Below, in pieces: positions 1 to 10,108 of a stretch of DNA of 64,000 bases. Within the stretch, counting starts at the first letter, position 1, and each line of letters opens with the position of its first letter. A model generated the notes under the pieces. It was not told the origin of the DNA, did no database searches, and saw only the letters and a program-made list of their open reading frames with translations. Source of the DNA: Gammaproteobacteria bacterium (lineage in GTDB: Bacteria; Pseudomonadota; Gammaproteobacteria; Enterobacterales; Psychrobiaceae); NCBI GenBank assembly GCA_013214945.1, contig JABSRT010000016.1, positions 1 to 64,000 on the forward strand, in the 5' to 3' direction. A program made the translations under genes and the position numbers.

Positions 1-76
1 TGGAGCGACTTAGGAGGCTCGAACTCCTGACCTGAACCTTGGCAAGGTTCCGCTCTACCAGCTGAGCTAAAGTCGC
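1..76 (-). tRNA. tRNA-Gly (anticodon GCC)
   Basis: Read on the minus strand this folds as a complete cloverleaf: acceptor stem GCGACTT/AAGTCGC, D-arm GCTC...GAGC, anticodon stem GAACC/GGTTC around loop TTGCCAA (anticodon GCC), T-arm AGGAG/CTCCT with TTCGAGC, and an encoded TCCA 3' end that reaches base 1. Glycine tRNA genes commonly lie beside orn in gammaproteobacteria, as here. Further tRNA copies could lie to the left of the window. Confidence 0.96.
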
Positions 77-172
77 ACTGGATTTTTCAATTGCTTGTCT
101 AAGCAAGCGAGGCGCATTATAAATAAATTGAGCCGCGCTGCAAGTTCTTTTTACAAAAAAAGTGTCAACTGG

Positions 173-727
173 TTAAATTTTGAAGAAATTGGCCTGATAA
201 TGGCGTAATTCTGCAATAGATTCACGAATATCATCTAATGCTAAGTGGGCACCAGTTTTTACCACGCCGTCGAGCATTTTCGGATTCCAGCGACGAGCCA
301 ACTCTTTAATGGTACTGACATCAATATTTCGATAATGAAAATATTGCTCTAACTCTGGCATATGGCGTGCCATGAAACGGCGATCTTGACCAATACTGTT
401 ACCACACATTGGTGAAACGCCTTGATCAACCCAAGGAGCCAAAAATTCGAGGGTTTGTGCAATAGCATCGGCTTCACTAATCGTGCTGGCTTTAACCCGC
501 GTCACAAGTCCCGAGGCGTTATGGTGGGTAGTATTCCATTCATCCATGCCATCAAGTGCAGCATCGCTTTGGTGAATCGCTAACACCGGACCTTCGGCCA
601 AAGTATTTAACTGGCTGTCGGTAACTATGGTCGCAATTTCGATTATTTTGTCGTGATCTGGATTTAATCCGGTCATTTCCAGATCGACCCAAACTAAGTT
701 GTGTTGTTTTTTATTGTGAGATGGCAT
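173..727 (-). CDS. orn: oligoribonuclease
   Basis: A 184-residue DEDDh-family 3'-5' exoribonuclease that degrades 2-5 nt RNA fragments, including pGpG, to mononucleotides in the cytosol. The first acidic pair is in [10 protein letters not shown] near residues 13-22, and the end of the exonuclease domain carries the His/Asp pair in [13 protein letters not shown] near residue 158. Length matches the family (about 181). It is transcribed toward the tRNA-Gly gene and is divergent from rsgA. The role in clearing pGpG is of note because the window also codes for a GGDEF-EAL protein at 23044-25812. Identification is very safe. Confidence 0.97.
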   Translation of the reverse strand: MPSHNKKQHNLVWVDLEMTGLNPDHDKIIEIATIVTDSQLNTLAEGPVLAIHQSDAALDGMDEWNTTHHNASGLVTRVKASTISEADAIAQTLEFLAPWVDQGVSPMCGNSIGQDRRFMARHMPELEQYFHYRNIDVSTIKELARRWNPKMLDGVVKTGAHLALDDIRESIAELRHYQANFFKI

Positions 728-843
728 TTGCGCTATTTATAACCTTATTAACTGTTCGTCACTATAGTAGAGGAAATTTCTCTTTTTCCATAGTATGATT
801 AGGCCTATTTTGTGAATTACTAACGATAAATTAAGATACTACT

Positions 844-1896
844 TTGGCTAAACAAAAAAAGTTAACGAAAGGGCAAATACGTCGGGTTCGCAGTAACCAA
901 GACAAACGTTTGTCTTCATCGAAGAAAAAATCTCGTAATGTCGAGTGGCAAGACAATCAATTAGGCGATCAAGAAGATGGACTAGTGATCAGTCGTTATG
1001 GTCAGCACGCTGACATTGAAGCTGACGACGGCAACGTTCATCGTTGTAACTTGCGCCGGGCCATTGGCTCGATCGTGACCGGCGATCGGGTGGTTTGGCG
1101 TAAAGGCAACGAAACCTTTTCTGGCATTAGTGGCGTGGTTGAAGCCGTGCACGAACGAACATCTGAACTAACTCGACCTGACTATTACGATGGCGTAAAA
1201 GTTATTGCATCGAACATTGATCAGATATTTATTGTGTCATCGGTGGTACCCGCTTTTTCAAGTCAGATTATTGACCGTTATTTAGTGGCGGCTGAAAATG
1301 TCGAAATTAAACCGATTATCGTGCTCAATAAAATCGATTTGCTCGATGACGAAGGTTTAGAGTTGCTTGACTCGATGCTGGAAGTCTATCGTCAGCTCGG
1401 TTATGAAGTGGTGATGTTATCAAGTCATACTGGCGAGTCGGTAGCGACTATTAACGGCATGCTCGACGGGAAGGTTAGCGTATTCGTTGGTCAATCAGGG
1501 GTTGGTAAGTCTTCTTTAATTAACGCACTAATGCCCGATGCTGAATTGGTCATTGGTGATGTTTCAGCAAACTCAGGTTTGGGTACTCATACGACTACCA
1601 CCGCTAAACTGTTGCATTTTGCCCAAGGTGGCGACTTAATTGACAGCCCTGGCGTACGTGAGTTTGGTTTATGGCATATTGATCCCGAACGCATTGCTTG
1701 GTGTTTTATCGAGTTTAGACAGTATTTGGGTGGCTGTAAATTCCGCGATTGTAAACATGGCAACGATCCCGGCTGCTTGTTAGCTCAAGCGGTTGAAGAT
1801 GAAATAATAGATCAAGAACGCTTCGACAACTTCCATCGGATTATTGATTCTTTAGAAAATAACAAAGCGAATCGGCATATAGCTGGCTCAGAGTAA
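844..1896 (+). CDS. rsgA: ribosome small subunit-dependent GTPase RsgA
   Basis: A 350-residue circularly permuted GTPase that acts in late 30S subunit maturation. Order of parts: a basic, lysine-rich N-terminus; an OB-fold; the NKID motif (G4) near residue 160; then the P-loop [12 protein letters not shown] (G1) and DSPGVRE (G3); and a C-terminal zinc site with spacing C-x4-C-x-H-x5-C near residues 298-311. The start is TTG, with a weak upstream ribosome-binding site; the next in-frame Met would remove conserved sequence. It is divergent from orn and is followed 35 bases later by psd, the usual gammaproteobacterial order. Confidence 0.97.
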   Translation: MAKQKKLTKGQIRRVRSNQDKRLSSSKKKSRNVEWQDNQLGDQEDGLVISRYGQHADIEADDGNVHRCNLRRAIGSIVTGDRVVWRKGNETFSGISGVVEAVHERTSELTRPDYYDGVKVIASNIDQIFIVSSVVPAFSSQIIDRYLVAAENVEIKPIIVLNKIDLLDDEGLELLDSMLEVYRQLGYEVVMLSSHTGESVATINGMLDGKVSVFVGQSGVGKSSLINALMPDAELVIGDVSANSGLGTHTTTTAKLLHFAQGGDLIDSPGVREFGLWHIDPERIAWCFIEFRQYLGGCKFRDCKHGNDPGCLLAQAVEDEIIDQERFDNFHRIIDSLENNKANRHIAGSE

Positions 1897-1931
1897 TCTT
1901 CTTTATATACTTTGCTTACAAGGATACTTAA

Positions 1932-2813
1932 GTGAATTTCAGTGACAAATTAAAAATCGTCGGTCAATATTGTTTGCCTAAACATGCGCTATCACGCTTA
2001 ACCGGCGCATTTGCAGCGGCTGAATGTGGCAAGGTTACTACCGCCATTATTGGTTGGTTTATTAAACGTTACCAAGTCGACATGGCTGAAGCAGAGCGCG
2101 AGCAACCACAAGACTATGTGACTTTTAACGATTTTTTTACCCGAGCATTAAAGCCAGGTTTACGCCCAATTGCCCAAACTGACTTAGTGTTGCCGGTTGA
2201 CGGCTGTGTTAGCCAATTAGGTCCAATGCAAACGGGACGGATTATTCAGGCCAAAGGGCACGATTATTCAGCCTTTACCTTGTTAGGTGGTGATAAGTCA
2301 CGCGCTAAGCCATTTAATCATGGCCATTTTGCGACTATTTATTTAGCGCCTAAAGATTATCACCGTATTCATATGCCAATGGACGCGACATTGCGTGAAA
2401 TGGTTTATGTACCTGGCGATCTATTTTCGGTCAATCCATTAACAGCCGCCAACGTGCCGGGTTTATTTGCCCGTAACGAACGTGTTGCCGCAATTTTTGA
2501 TACCGAATTTGGCCCAATGGCGATGGTATTGGTCGGTGCAACTATTGTTGCCAGCATTGAAACGTCTTGGCATGGTACTGTAACACCACCGTCAAACCAG
2601 CTTGACAGTTGGGACTACCCAGCCGATGGTGAGCAAGCGATTACCTTTAAAAAAGGTGATGAAATGGGGCTGTTCAAATTGGGCAGTACCGTTGTGATGT
2701 TATTTGGCGATGACATGTTATCGCACTTTGAACCGCACTTAGTTGCTGGCACTGTCACTCGCCTTGGTCAGCCAATGGCAAGCTTAAATAATACGGCCGC
2801 CTCAGACCAATAA
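1932..2813 (+). CDS. psd: phosphatidylserine decarboxylase proenzyme
   Basis: A 293-residue inner-membrane enzyme that converts phosphatidylserine to phosphatidylethanolamine. It cleaves itself at the conserved LGST motif (Gly251-Ser252 by my count), and the new N-terminal Ser becomes the pyruvoyl cofactor. Other signatures visible are FNDFFTR and the His pair in YHRIHMPM. Start is GTG, behind a plausible AAGGA ribosome-binding site. It follows rsgA and precedes an EamA transporter by 13 bases, so the three may be co-transcribed. Confidence 0.97.
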   Translation: MNFSDKLKIVGQYCLPKHALSRLTGAFAAAECGKVTTAIIGWFIKRYQVDMAEAEREQPQDYVTFNDFFTRALKPGLRPIAQTDLVLPVDGCVSQLGPMQTGRIIQAKGHDYSAFTLLGGDKSRAKPFNHGHFATIYLAPKDYHRIHMPMDATLREMVYVPGDLFSVNPLTAANVPGLFARNERVAAIFDTEFGPMAMVLVGATIVASIETSWHGTVTPPSNQLDSWDYPADGEQAITFKKGDEMGLFKLGSTVVMLFGDDMLSHFEPHLVAGTVTRLGQPMASLNNTAASDQ

Positions 2814-2826
2814 TCAGAGACACTCG

Positions 2827-3720
2827 ATGAATGACTATCAGCGTAGTTTAATTCAGCTGCACGGCGGGGTGCTGTTATTTGGCGGCACTTCGTTGTTTTC
2901 TCATTTGTTGCCTTGGTCGGCGCTCGACATTACCATGTTGCGTACCGCCATTGCTGCGCTGGCCTTAATGCTTATTATTAAGTATCAAGGCGATCGGCTT
3001 AGGCTGAACAGCGGCAAAGATTATCTGATGGCGCTACTATTAGGCCTGATCGTTGGCGCGCATTGGGTAACCTATTTTATGGCGATGCAGTTGTCTAATG
3101 TCGCCATTGGTATGTTAGCTTTTTTCTGTTATCCGGTAGTCACGGTCTTTCTCGAACCATTATTTAATAAAACCCGAGCCCATCAGCGTGACATTTTATG
3201 CGCGCTGGCGGTATTTGTTGGGGTTTATTTATTGATCCCCGAACTTGATGTGAGCAACGATACCACCCTTGGCATTGCGATTGGGGTGTTTTCTGGTTTC
3301 TTGTTTGCACTGCGTAACGTCTTGCACAAGCGTTACTTTAGTCATTACAAAGGCACCCAGGCAATGTTTTATCAAACCTTGGTGGTCGCTATTATGTTGT
3401 CGCCATTTCTTGAATTAGATCCGCTGAGCATGAGTGGTTTGGTGGTTGATGGCAAGTTGGGTGAATTTGGCCTGTTGTTATTGCTGTCAGTGGTGTTCAC
3501 CGCGCTGCCACATTCATTTTTAGCCAACAGCCTTAAGAATCTATCAGCTAAAACCGCCGGGCTAATCTCTTGCTTGCAACCGCTTTATGGCGTGGTGTTA
3601 GCTGCACTTATTCTTGGCCAGTGGCCAAGCTCTATGGTGTATATTGGTGGCGCGTTAATTGTTATGTCAGCGGTGTTTGAAACCATTGCCGTAACTAAAG
3701 GCTCGAAGAAAACCCGATAA
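2827..3720 (+). CDS. EamA/DMT-family transporter
   Basis: A 297-residue inner-membrane protein with about ten hydrophobic helices arranged as two EamA repeats, the layout of drug/metabolite-transporter exporters. The second repeat begins near residue 150 after a short polar break. The family exports amino acids, drugs or metabolites, and the substrate cannot be read from the sequence. It follows psd by 13 bases and ends at a hairpin terminator. There is no linked regulator. Confidence 0.85.
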   Translation: MNDYQRSLIQLHGGVLLFGGTSLFSHLLPWSALDITMLRTAIAALALMLIIKYQGDRLRLNSGKDYLMALLLGLIVGAHWVTYFMAMQLSNVAIGMLAFFCYPVVTVFLEPLFNKTRAHQRDILCALAVFVGVYLLIPELDVSNDTTLGIAIGVFSGFLFALRNVLHKRYFSHYKGTQAMFYQTLVVAIMLSPFLELDPLSMSGLVVDGKLGEFGLLLLLSVVFTALPHSFLANSLKNLSAKTAGLISCLQPLYGVVLAALILGQWPSSMVYIGGALIVMSAVFETIAVTKGSKKTR

Positions 3721-3723
3721 AAA

Positions 3724-3755
3724 ATCCCCGATGTTCGTCTGAATATCGGGAATTT
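3724..3755. terminator. hairpin terminator between convergent genes
   Basis: CCCGAT pairs with ATCGGG around a 12-base loop, with an A-run on the left and a T-rich run on the right. It lies between the convergent EamA and mrcB genes and may serve both. Confidence 0.6.
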
Positions 3756-3788
3756 ATCACTTCACTTACCTTATTCTATCTTCGATCA

Positions 3789-6122
3789 TCAGTTAGAAAA
3801 GAAACTTAAAAAATCATCAAATACTGACTTTGCGGCTTTTACTGGCGCGGCATAGCATGATTCGGTGTTCTGCCAAGTCGACTCTAACGCAGGTAACTGC
3901 ACCACATCGTTACAATATTTGTCAGATGGCCGTCCCGTGACACTTGAAAAGTAACCCGAAACGATATTGCCCGGCGGTGCGAGCGAAATAGACTGCGCGC
4001 CATGCCGTTTAATCATTTCACTATAAACCGTTAACGCGCCTGACGAACCGGTTAATCCCGTTGATTTATTGTCGTCGCGACCAAGCCAAACAATGGTGGC
4101 TTCGTTATGGTCGAATCCGGCGTACCAACTGTCACGTAAATCGTCGGTCGTGCCTGTTTTACCCGCCAGCCTTTTGTTTGGATGTTGCCAGCGTAATGAT
4201 CTGGCGGTACCCGACTGAGTCACTTGGTGCATTGCAAACTTAGTGAGGAATGCGGCGCTAGGGCTGATAGCCTGAACGGGATCAGGGTTATAACCATAAA
4301 AGCTTTCGCCGCTTTCAGTGATAACCGCGATAACAGTATGCAGCTGTTTAGTTTCGCCACCATTGGCCAAGCTTTGGTAAAGTTGACTTATTTGCCACGG
4401 ACTGGCTTCAATTGCCCCTAATAACATTGAGGGCAGTTGCTTTATTTCATCTTTCCAGCCAGCTCTATTTAGGGTAAAGGTTACATTATCTAGCCCCACT
4501 GCCATGCCTAAATTAACGGTTGGCACATTGTAAGAGTGACTTAATGCGTCCATTAATGAGACTTGCTGACGGTACTTTTTGTCATAATTGAGCGGGCGCC
4601 AAGTTTGGCCATGGCCATCGGTTAACGTTAGTGGCTTATCTTCAAGCATGGTCGCTAAGTTAAACTGACCGGCGTTTTCTAGCGCACTAGCATATACAAA
4701 GGGTTTAACTAATGAGCCGATTGGGCGAATCGCATTAAGAGCGCGGTTAAAGCCAGCATAGTTAGCGTTGGTGCCATCGACTAATGCTTTTACTTGGCCG
4801 GTTCGATAATCGGTCACAACGACAGCGCCTTGCAAATGCGATGTTTTGGCTGACTTTTCGAGTTGTTTAACCCGTTTGGTTAAACTTTGCTGGGCAAAGC
4901 GTTGGGTACTGGTGTCTAACGTCGTATAAATAGACAGGCCAGAGGCTTGGGATAAATCCTGACTAAAACGTTGGGATAATTCTTGTTTTACTAAAGACAT
5001 AAAGCCATGGTATTTGCCATTGCTGCCAATGCCATTTTTTAAGCCCAGTGACGATTTTGCCGCCGTTTGATATTCGCCAACGCTAATGAAGTTTTGCTTG
5101 AGCATTTGGCGTAGCAGAAAATCTCGGCGTTTTAAGGCACGCTTTGGCTGACGTTTAGGGCTGTAATAACTCGGGCCTTTGATCATCGCGACTAACAGCG
5201 CGGTTTGCGCTGGGGTTAATTCATTGATCGGGCGGGCAAAATAAAACTCACTGGCTAAACCAAAACCGTTAATACTTAAGGCACCGTTTTGGCCTAAAAA
5301 TACTTCGTTGAGGTAAATTTCTAGTAACTGATCTTTCGAGTACTTCAGCTCAATTAATACCGAATAATAGGCTTCCTTAACCTTACGCCATAAACTGCGC
5401 TCACTGGTTAAAAAGACATTTTTAACCAGCTGCTGAGTTAAGGTTGAGCCACCTTGCACTGTGCGGCCTGCTTTTATGTTCGCGACAAGCGCACGTAAAA
5501 TAGAGACTGGTGCAATGCCATTGTGGCTATAAAACTGGCGATCTTCGGTATGAATTAAGGTTTCAATTAACAATTCTGGAAATTGTTCACGCGGCACAAA
5601 TATGCGATCTTCGGTGCTGCCATTGTTTAAGCGTTTTAACAGTTTTGGCTCAATGTTAAACTGAGCAATCGCTTGTTTTTCACCATGATTAACAATTGAA
5701 TGTAAGCTATCCCCCTTAAAAGTTAACATTGTCCGTTGCGATGGGGTGTCGCCATCAACATAACTAAAGGTGCGCCGATAAAGATCAATCTTAGTGGTTG
5801 AAATTGCGTATTCACCCGGCGAGTTTGGGTTGCCAACTCGCCGGTAATTGAGCTGTTTTAGCTCGTTAAGCACTTGATCGCGACTAATTGACTGGCGCGG
5901 ACGCAAGGTCATTGATTGTGCGTAGACCTTAGCGGGAATATTCCAGTGATCATAGGCAAACTTTTGGTCAATTTTGCCATCAAGATATACGCCATAGCTG
6001 GCCACAGCCACCACCATAATAAAACTTAATTTGGCGACGAACTTTAGCGCTTTTTTACGCCATAGTGCTTTTTTGTTAGCTTTTGCTTTAGCTGTAGTGC
6101 TGGTCTTTTTTTTGCTGGTCAT
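3789..6122 (-). CDS. mrcB: penicillin-binding protein 1B, bifunctional
   Basis: A 777-residue class A PBP that polymerises lipid II and cross-links peptidoglycan at the inner membrane. Parts in order: a lysine-rich cytoplasmic tail; a membrane anchor near residues 28-48; a UB2H-like region (about 70-160) that in E. coli binds LpoB; a GT51 glycosyltransferase with catalytic Glu193 in the EDRQFYSHNG motif; and a transpeptidase with SLVK (Ser470/Lys473), SYN and KTGT motifs. The UB2H region separates it from PBP1A. It lies 37 bases downstream of hrpB on the same strand, as in many relatives. Confidence 0.95.
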   Translation of the reverse strand: MTSKKKTSTTAKAKANKKALWRKKALKFVAKLSFIMVVAVASYGVYLDGKIDQKFAYDHWNIPAKVYAQSMTLRPRQSISRDQVLNELKQLNYRRVGNPNSPGEYAISTTKIDLYRRTFSYVDGDTPSQRTMLTFKGDSLHSIVNHGEKQAIAQFNIEPKLLKRLNNGSTEDRIFVPREQFPELLIETLIHTEDRQFYSHNGIAPVSILRALVANIKAGRTVQGGSTLTQQLVKNVFLTSERSLWRKVKEAYYSVLIELKYSKDQLLEIYLNEVFLGQNGALSINGFGLASEFYFARPINELTPAQTALLVAMIKGPSYYSPKRQPKRALKRRDFLLRQMLKQNFISVGEYQTAAKSSLGLKNGIGSNGKYHGFMSLVKQELSQRFSQDLSQASGLSIYTTLDTSTQRFAQQSLTKRVKQLEKSAKTSHLQGAVVVTDYRTGQVKALVDGTNANYAGFNRALNAIRPIGSLVKPFVYASALENAGQFNLATMLEDKPLTLTDGHGQTWRPLNYDKKYRQQVSLMDALSHSYNVPTVNLGMAVGLDNVTFTLNRAGWKDEIKQLPSMLLGAIEASPWQISQLYQSLANGGETKQLHTVIAVITESGESFYGYNPDPVQAISPSAAFLTKFAMHQVTQSGTARSLRWQHPNKRLAGKTGTTDDLRDSWYAGFDHNEATIVWLGRDDNKSTGLTGSSGALTVYSEMIKRHGAQSISLAPPGNIVSGYFSSVTGRPSDKYCNDVVQLPALESTWQNTESCYAAPVKAAKSVFDDFLSFFSN

Positions 6123-6159
6123 TAAGTGGCTACTTTTAGGGCGACTGCGGGTCGCTAAT

Positions 6160-8700
6160 TTATCGTTTAGTGGGCGAGTTCATGTGCTTTTTAACTCGGG
6201 TCGTTGGCATTGCAATGGCCGGATCTTCAGGCCAATAATGCTTCGGGTAACGCCCTTTCATATCTTTTTTGACTAACTGGTAACTGCCATGCCAAAAGTT
6301 GGCTAAGTCCTGCGTCAGCTGAATCGGTCGCATCGCCGGAGACAGCAGTTCAATTAATAGTATTATTTTACCCTGGCTAATTGCCGGATTGTTCATTATG
6401 CCGAACATTTCCTGAATTCTAACTGAAAGCTTAACCTGTTGGCTATCACTGTAATCAAGCCGAATGCTAGAACCGCTCGCTACTTGGTAATGAGTTGGAA
6501 ATAATTGATTCAATTGTTGCTGCTTGGCCCAATCTAACCGTGAAAGCAGGGCGTCGCTAACATTAATCTGTTTGAGCGCGGTCAGCTTCTTGGCACCATT
6601 AAAATAGGGTAACAACCATTGTGATAACTGTTCCAGCAAGCAGCTTTCGCTAAAGTCTGGCCACTGGGCGGGATCGCTTTGGTGGGCAAAGTTGAGTCGC
6701 TGCAGTAACTGGTTATCGTTTTTGGTTAAATCAAGATACTTTAACCCGTTGGATCTAATACCGGCCATCAGTGCTAATTCCAGCTGTTGACGGTCTATTT
6801 GGGTGAGTGGTCGCTCGCTTACGGTAAGTTTACCTATTTTTCGCTGTGCTAGCGCTCGAACCTTGTTGGTTTTGTCGTCCCATTGCAATAAGTCGTGATC
6901 GTTAAAGTGTTCAGGGCTGTATTGCTCGAGCTGGCTGAGATCAAGTTCAGCGCCAAGAAATATCCGGCCTTCGTTGGCACTTTGAAAGCTGCCTTGCTCA
7001 AAACTCATTAAGTCGGCAACCACGATGTAATCGTGACTAAAGTGACTGTGGGTCGGTACACTGGCGCCAAAGCCATTGGCCAATAAATATTTTTCATCAC
7101 CACTATTATTGCTATTGCTATTGCTATTGCTATTATCAGGGCGGCGTTTAGCGATGCGATCGGGAAAAGCTTGAGCCAGCAACAAACCGCACAGCTGACT
7201 GTCAGCGCTAAACTGGCGCTTATCAAGCTTGAGGCGTTGGCGATATTTGTTAGCTTGGCTAATAATTTGTTTGTCGGTATAAGACAGTGCTTTTGCATTT
7301 AATAAATGATTAAGATGAGTGCTAATGTCTATTTGGTTGGCTACAACACCGCCTTGCTCTAACACCGCGGCTAAATAGCAGGCTAGGGCCGCCAATTGTG
7401 GTTGTTGTTGCTTGGTTGCCCATAACATCATGTGGGCCATGCGCGGATCGGTACCAAATTGATAAATAGCCTGACCGTGCGCCGTTAATTGAACATGGCT
7501 GTCGAGTGCGCCGAACTCGCTGAGGAGCTGGCGAGCTTGGGTTAAATTATGTGTTGGTGGCGGGTTAAGCCAGCGTAACTGGGTTGGGTCTTGCACGCCC
7601 CATTTGGCTAGTTCAAGAGCCAGTGACAATAAGTCGCTGACCAATATTTGTGGTTGGTCGAACTTTGCGAGGCGGCTTTGCTGCTCTGCCGACCATAAGC
7701 GCCAACAATGGCCAGCCTGAACGCGACCAGCACGGCCTGCGCGTTGCTCGGCCGAGGCCTGAGATATCTGTTCTTTTTTAAGGTGGGTTACGCCGTTATG
7801 ACGATTAAAGACCGCCTTGTTCACTAGGCCGCTATCAATCACCAGTGAAATACCTTCAATGGTTATTGAGGTTTCGGCGATATTAGTCGCTAGCACCACT
7901 TTTCGGCGCCCGGGCACTGTGCTCGATATTGCTTGGTCTTGTTGCTGCTGACTGAGCTGACCGTACAGCGGCAACACATCGATATTAGCGGGCTGTTGGC
8001 CCAAAGCGCTCGCAACTTTTTTTATTTCACTGGCGCCGGGTAAAAACACCAAAATATTCCCGTCATATTCACTCAGCGCTATGTTAACTAGCTTGGCGAC
8101 TTGCGGTGGCAAAGGCAGTTTGGTATTGCGGGGTTTGTAGTGCAGATCAACCGGGTAGCAGCGACCTTGCGACTCAATCGCCACAGCATCGGGCATCAGT
8201 TGCTGCATTTGCTCGCCATTTAGGGTCGCTGACATGACGAGTAAATGTAAATCGTCGCGCAGGACATCGCCAATCTCTAAACACAAGGCCAAACTAGTAT
8301 CAGCATGAATGCTGCGCTCGTGGTATTCGTCAAAAATAATTAAACCGACATCGGCCAGTTCCGGATCTTGTTGCAGCATCCGGGTCAAAATACCTTCGGT
8401 AATAATCTCTAATCGAGTAGTGTTCGACGTTTGATGATCGCCTTTTATGCGATAACCGACCGTTTCACCCACTTTTTCGCCCAGTTGCTTGGCGATATAG
8501 CGGGCAATATTACGCGCGGCCAATCGGCGTGGTTCAAGCATTAGAATTTTTTTATCAGCAAACGATGGGTGCTGTAATAGCTGCAGCGGTAAATAGGTTG
8601 ATTTACCGGCGCCGGGCGGGGCTTGCAGTAATACTTGATTATGACTGGCCAGTGCGGCATTTAATTGGTCTAGGACCAAGCTAACGGGAAGTTGATTCAA
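6160..8700 (-). CDS. hrpB: ATP-dependent helicase HrpB
   Basis: An 846-residue DEAH/DExH-box helicase of the HrpA/HrpB group. Motif I is APPGAGKST near residue 26, motif II is DEYHER (DEFHER in most homologues), motif III is SATL, and motif VI is QRAGRAGR. The C-terminal half has the HrpB-specific helical and C-terminal domains. E. coli HrpB is similar in size; its physiological role is poorly defined. A hexanucleotide repeat codes for an Asn/Ser-rich insert in the C-terminal half. It likely forms an operon with mrcB. Confidence 0.95.
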   Translation of the reverse strand: MNQLPVSLVLDQLNAALASHNQVLLQAPPGAGKSTYLPLQLLQHPSFADKKILMLEPRRLAARNIARYIAKQLGEKVGETVGYRIKGDHQTSNTTRLEIITEGILTRMLQQDPELADVGLIIFDEYHERSIHADTSLALCLEIGDVLRDDLHLLVMSATLNGEQMQQLMPDAVAIESQGRCYPVDLHYKPRNTKLPLPPQVAKLVNIALSEYDGNILVFLPGASEIKKVASALGQQPANIDVLPLYGQLSQQQQDQAISSTVPGRRKVVLATNIAETSITIEGISLVIDSGLVNKAVFNRHNGVTHLKKEQISQASAEQRAGRAGRVQAGHCWRLWSAEQQSRLAKFDQPQILVSDLLSLALELAKWGVQDPTQLRWLNPPPTHNLTQARQLLSEFGALDSHVQLTAHGQAIYQFGTDPRMAHMMLWATKQQQPQLAALACYLAAVLEQGGVVANQIDISTHLNHLLNAKALSYTDKQIISQANKYRQRLKLDKRQFSADSQLCGLLLAQAFPDRIAKRRPDNSNSNSNSNNSGDEKYLLANGFGASVPTHSHFSHDYIVVADLMSFEQGSFQSANEGRIFLGAELDLSQLEQYSPEHFNDHDLLQWDDKTNKVRALAQRKIGKLTVSERPLTQIDRQQLELALMAGIRSNGLKYLDLTKNDNQLLQRLNFAHQSDPAQWPDFSESCLLEQLSQWLLPYFNGAKKLTALKQINVSDALLSRLDWAKQQQLNQLFPTHYQVASGSSIRLDYSDSQQVKLSVRIQEMFGIMNNPAISQGKIILLIELLSPAMRPIQLTQDLANFWHGSYQLVKKDMKGRYPKHYWPEDPAIAMPTTRVKKHMNSPTKR
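7106..7134. repeat. hexanucleotide tandem repeat inside hrpB
   Basis: About 4.5 copies of ATTGCT on the plus strand, which code on the minus strand for alternating Asn and Ser. Each unit is two codons, so slippage would change the length of a low-complexity linker without shifting frame. Confidence 0.85.
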
Positions 8701-8772
8701 AAAAATTCCTAATAAACGATATGTATTGCTAGCGCAGTGCGTGTGGCTTAAGCATTATTGTTGCAGTTAGTG

Positions 8773-9372
8773 TTAACGATTGTAGATCTGGCTTGGCGTA
8801 ATAATTTGCGGCAGTGGAATATCCCAAGCCGCGATTGGCAAACTATCTACCTGTTGGCACTCATGCGCTAACCCAATTGGGTAAGGCCCTTGGCCTTGCG
8901 AAAAAGCGCCTAAGGTACGGTCATAATAACCGCCGCCCATGCCCATGCGATTGCCTTGCCTGTCAAAAGCGACTAATGGGGTAAAAATAATGTCTAACTG
9001 CGCGGTTGGGCAAAGTTTTGTTACATCAAGTTTGGGTTCTTTAATGCCGTATTTATTACTGACCATCGGCGAATTAGCCTGATAGCGAATAAAAATTAAA
9101 TTGCCGGCACTAAAAGGGTGCAACCGTGGCAAATAGACTTCTTTGCCTTGACGCCATAAAGCCTCAATTAAGGGCATTGGATCGAGTTCACCGTCATTGG
9201 CGAGATAAATAGCAACCTTGGTCGCCTGCTGTAACTTAGGGTGACCGATCAGCTGTTTAACTAATTGCTGCGAGGCTTGTTGTTGCTCGGTTTGGCTAAG
9301 TTGCTGACGCGATAAACGCACTTGTTGGCGTATTTGTTGGCGTAACGGTGCTGGGGTTGCTGCTCGATTCAT
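8773..9372 (-). CDS. fau: 5-formyltetrahydrofolate cyclo-ligase
   Basis: A 199-residue enzyme (YgfA family) that converts 5-formyl-THF to 5,10-methenyl-THF using ATP. The family signature is clear: the Arg/Gln-rich N-terminal helix, YLANDGELDP, the PRLHP segment, and the substrate/ATP loop GMGGGYYDRTL near the C-terminus. The Met at 9372 is chosen because it matches family length; the frame stays open 29 codons further upstream. 6S RNA lies upstream on the same strand, the conserved ssrS-fau pair, so the two are probably co-transcribed and processed. Confidence 0.93.
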   Translation of the reverse strand: MNRAATPAPLRQQIRQQVRLSRQQLSQTEQQQASQQLVKQLIGHPKLQQATKVAIYLANDGELDPMPLIEALWRQGKEVYLPRLHPFSAGNLIFIRYQANSPMVSNKYGIKEPKLDVTKLCPTAQLDIIFTPLVAFDRQGNRMGMGGGYYDRTLGAFSQGQGPYPIGLAHECQQVDSLPIAAWDIPLPQIITPSQIYNR

Positions 9373-9527
9373 TGGATTAAGCTTGCTAAAGAGATTTATG
9401 GCTAGTGTAGAGGATTTTTGAACCAAGGTGAATGGCCAAGTTGTCATCTCAAAAAGCATTATATTTACATTAAGGTAATCAAGCGTGCAGGAGTTTATAC
9501 AAAGGTTTCAATCTTGAAGGATATAGT

Positions 9528-9707
9528 TAATTCCCAGAGTGCCGCTGTTAGACATTTGGTCCTCGAACCGTAGGGTTCAAGGCGGGAGTCAATCATCACC
9601 GTAGGCTTCCCGGTACATGCCGGGCTTGCGCAAAAGCAAAGGGATTGACACCCTGGGTGTGTATATTGGCTCGGGAACTCAGCCCACTGACGCACACCCC
9701 AGGAATT
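9528..9707 (-). ncRNA. ssrS: 6S RNA
   Basis: On the minus strand a closing stem AATTCC.../...GGGAATT brackets about 180 nt. It contains blocks I recognise from E. coli 6S RNA: a GAGTTCCCGAGCCAATAT block on the 5' side, GGGAAGCCT in the middle, and the terminal stem CCTTGAACCC/GGTTCGAGG on the 3' side. 6S RNA mimics an open promoter and sequesters sigma-70 RNA polymerase in stationary phase. Position directly upstream of fau is the conserved context. An apparent open frame across it is not a gene. The ends are estimated from the closing stem and the promoter. Confidence 0.93.
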
Positions 9708-9713
9708 GAATTT

Positions 9714-9742
9714 AGTATATTCCAGATCGGCGGTCTTGTTAA
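9714..9742 (-). promoter_or_regulatory. sigma-70 promoter of 6S RNA
   Basis: On the minus strand TTAACA (-35), a 17-base spacer and TATACT (-10) place the start about 7 bases downstream, at the 5' base of the 6S closing stem. Confidence 0.75.
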
Positions 9743-9779
9743 TGGCTAAATGCTGATATATTAGTCTAACAAGTAACAA

Positions 9780-10108
9780 AAAACGCTAACTGTCTATTTT
9801 ATCGGCACATTTATTTAGTGGCTTTAAATTATTAGCCCCTAAATCATGGGAATTACAGTGAAGTAGTTAAGTATGCAATAGCATGAGCTGATGTTTTATC
9901 AGTGATAGTTGTTTTTAGGCGTAGATACCAGATTGTGGAAACATTTTGAGTGTCGTTTACGGCGACCTTTGGTGAAATACATCGATGTATTTGATCTTAT
10001 AACTATGGTTTCAATGATGACGGCTATAGATTAATAAAATTGGGTTCAATGCACGGTAACCAGCTGATAGAATAGCCAGATAAGATAATACAGTTTTAGG
10101 ATAACAAA
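9780..10108. other. intergenic region between ssrS and ygfB
   Basis: About 330 bases with no convincing gene. zapA, which usually sits between ssrS and ygfB in Enterobacteria and Vibrio, is not visible here. The stretch holds a perfect 18-bp palindrome AAATACATCGATGTATTT at 9975-9992, and presumably the ygfB-pepP promoter; an AGGATAACA ribosome-binding site precedes ygfB. Confidence 0.6.

Noticed and set aside
9495-9779. Open frame on the minus strand upstream of fau
   Set aside because: It covers 6S RNA and its promoter; conserved RNA blocks and stems explain the sequence and the residue composition is not protein-like.
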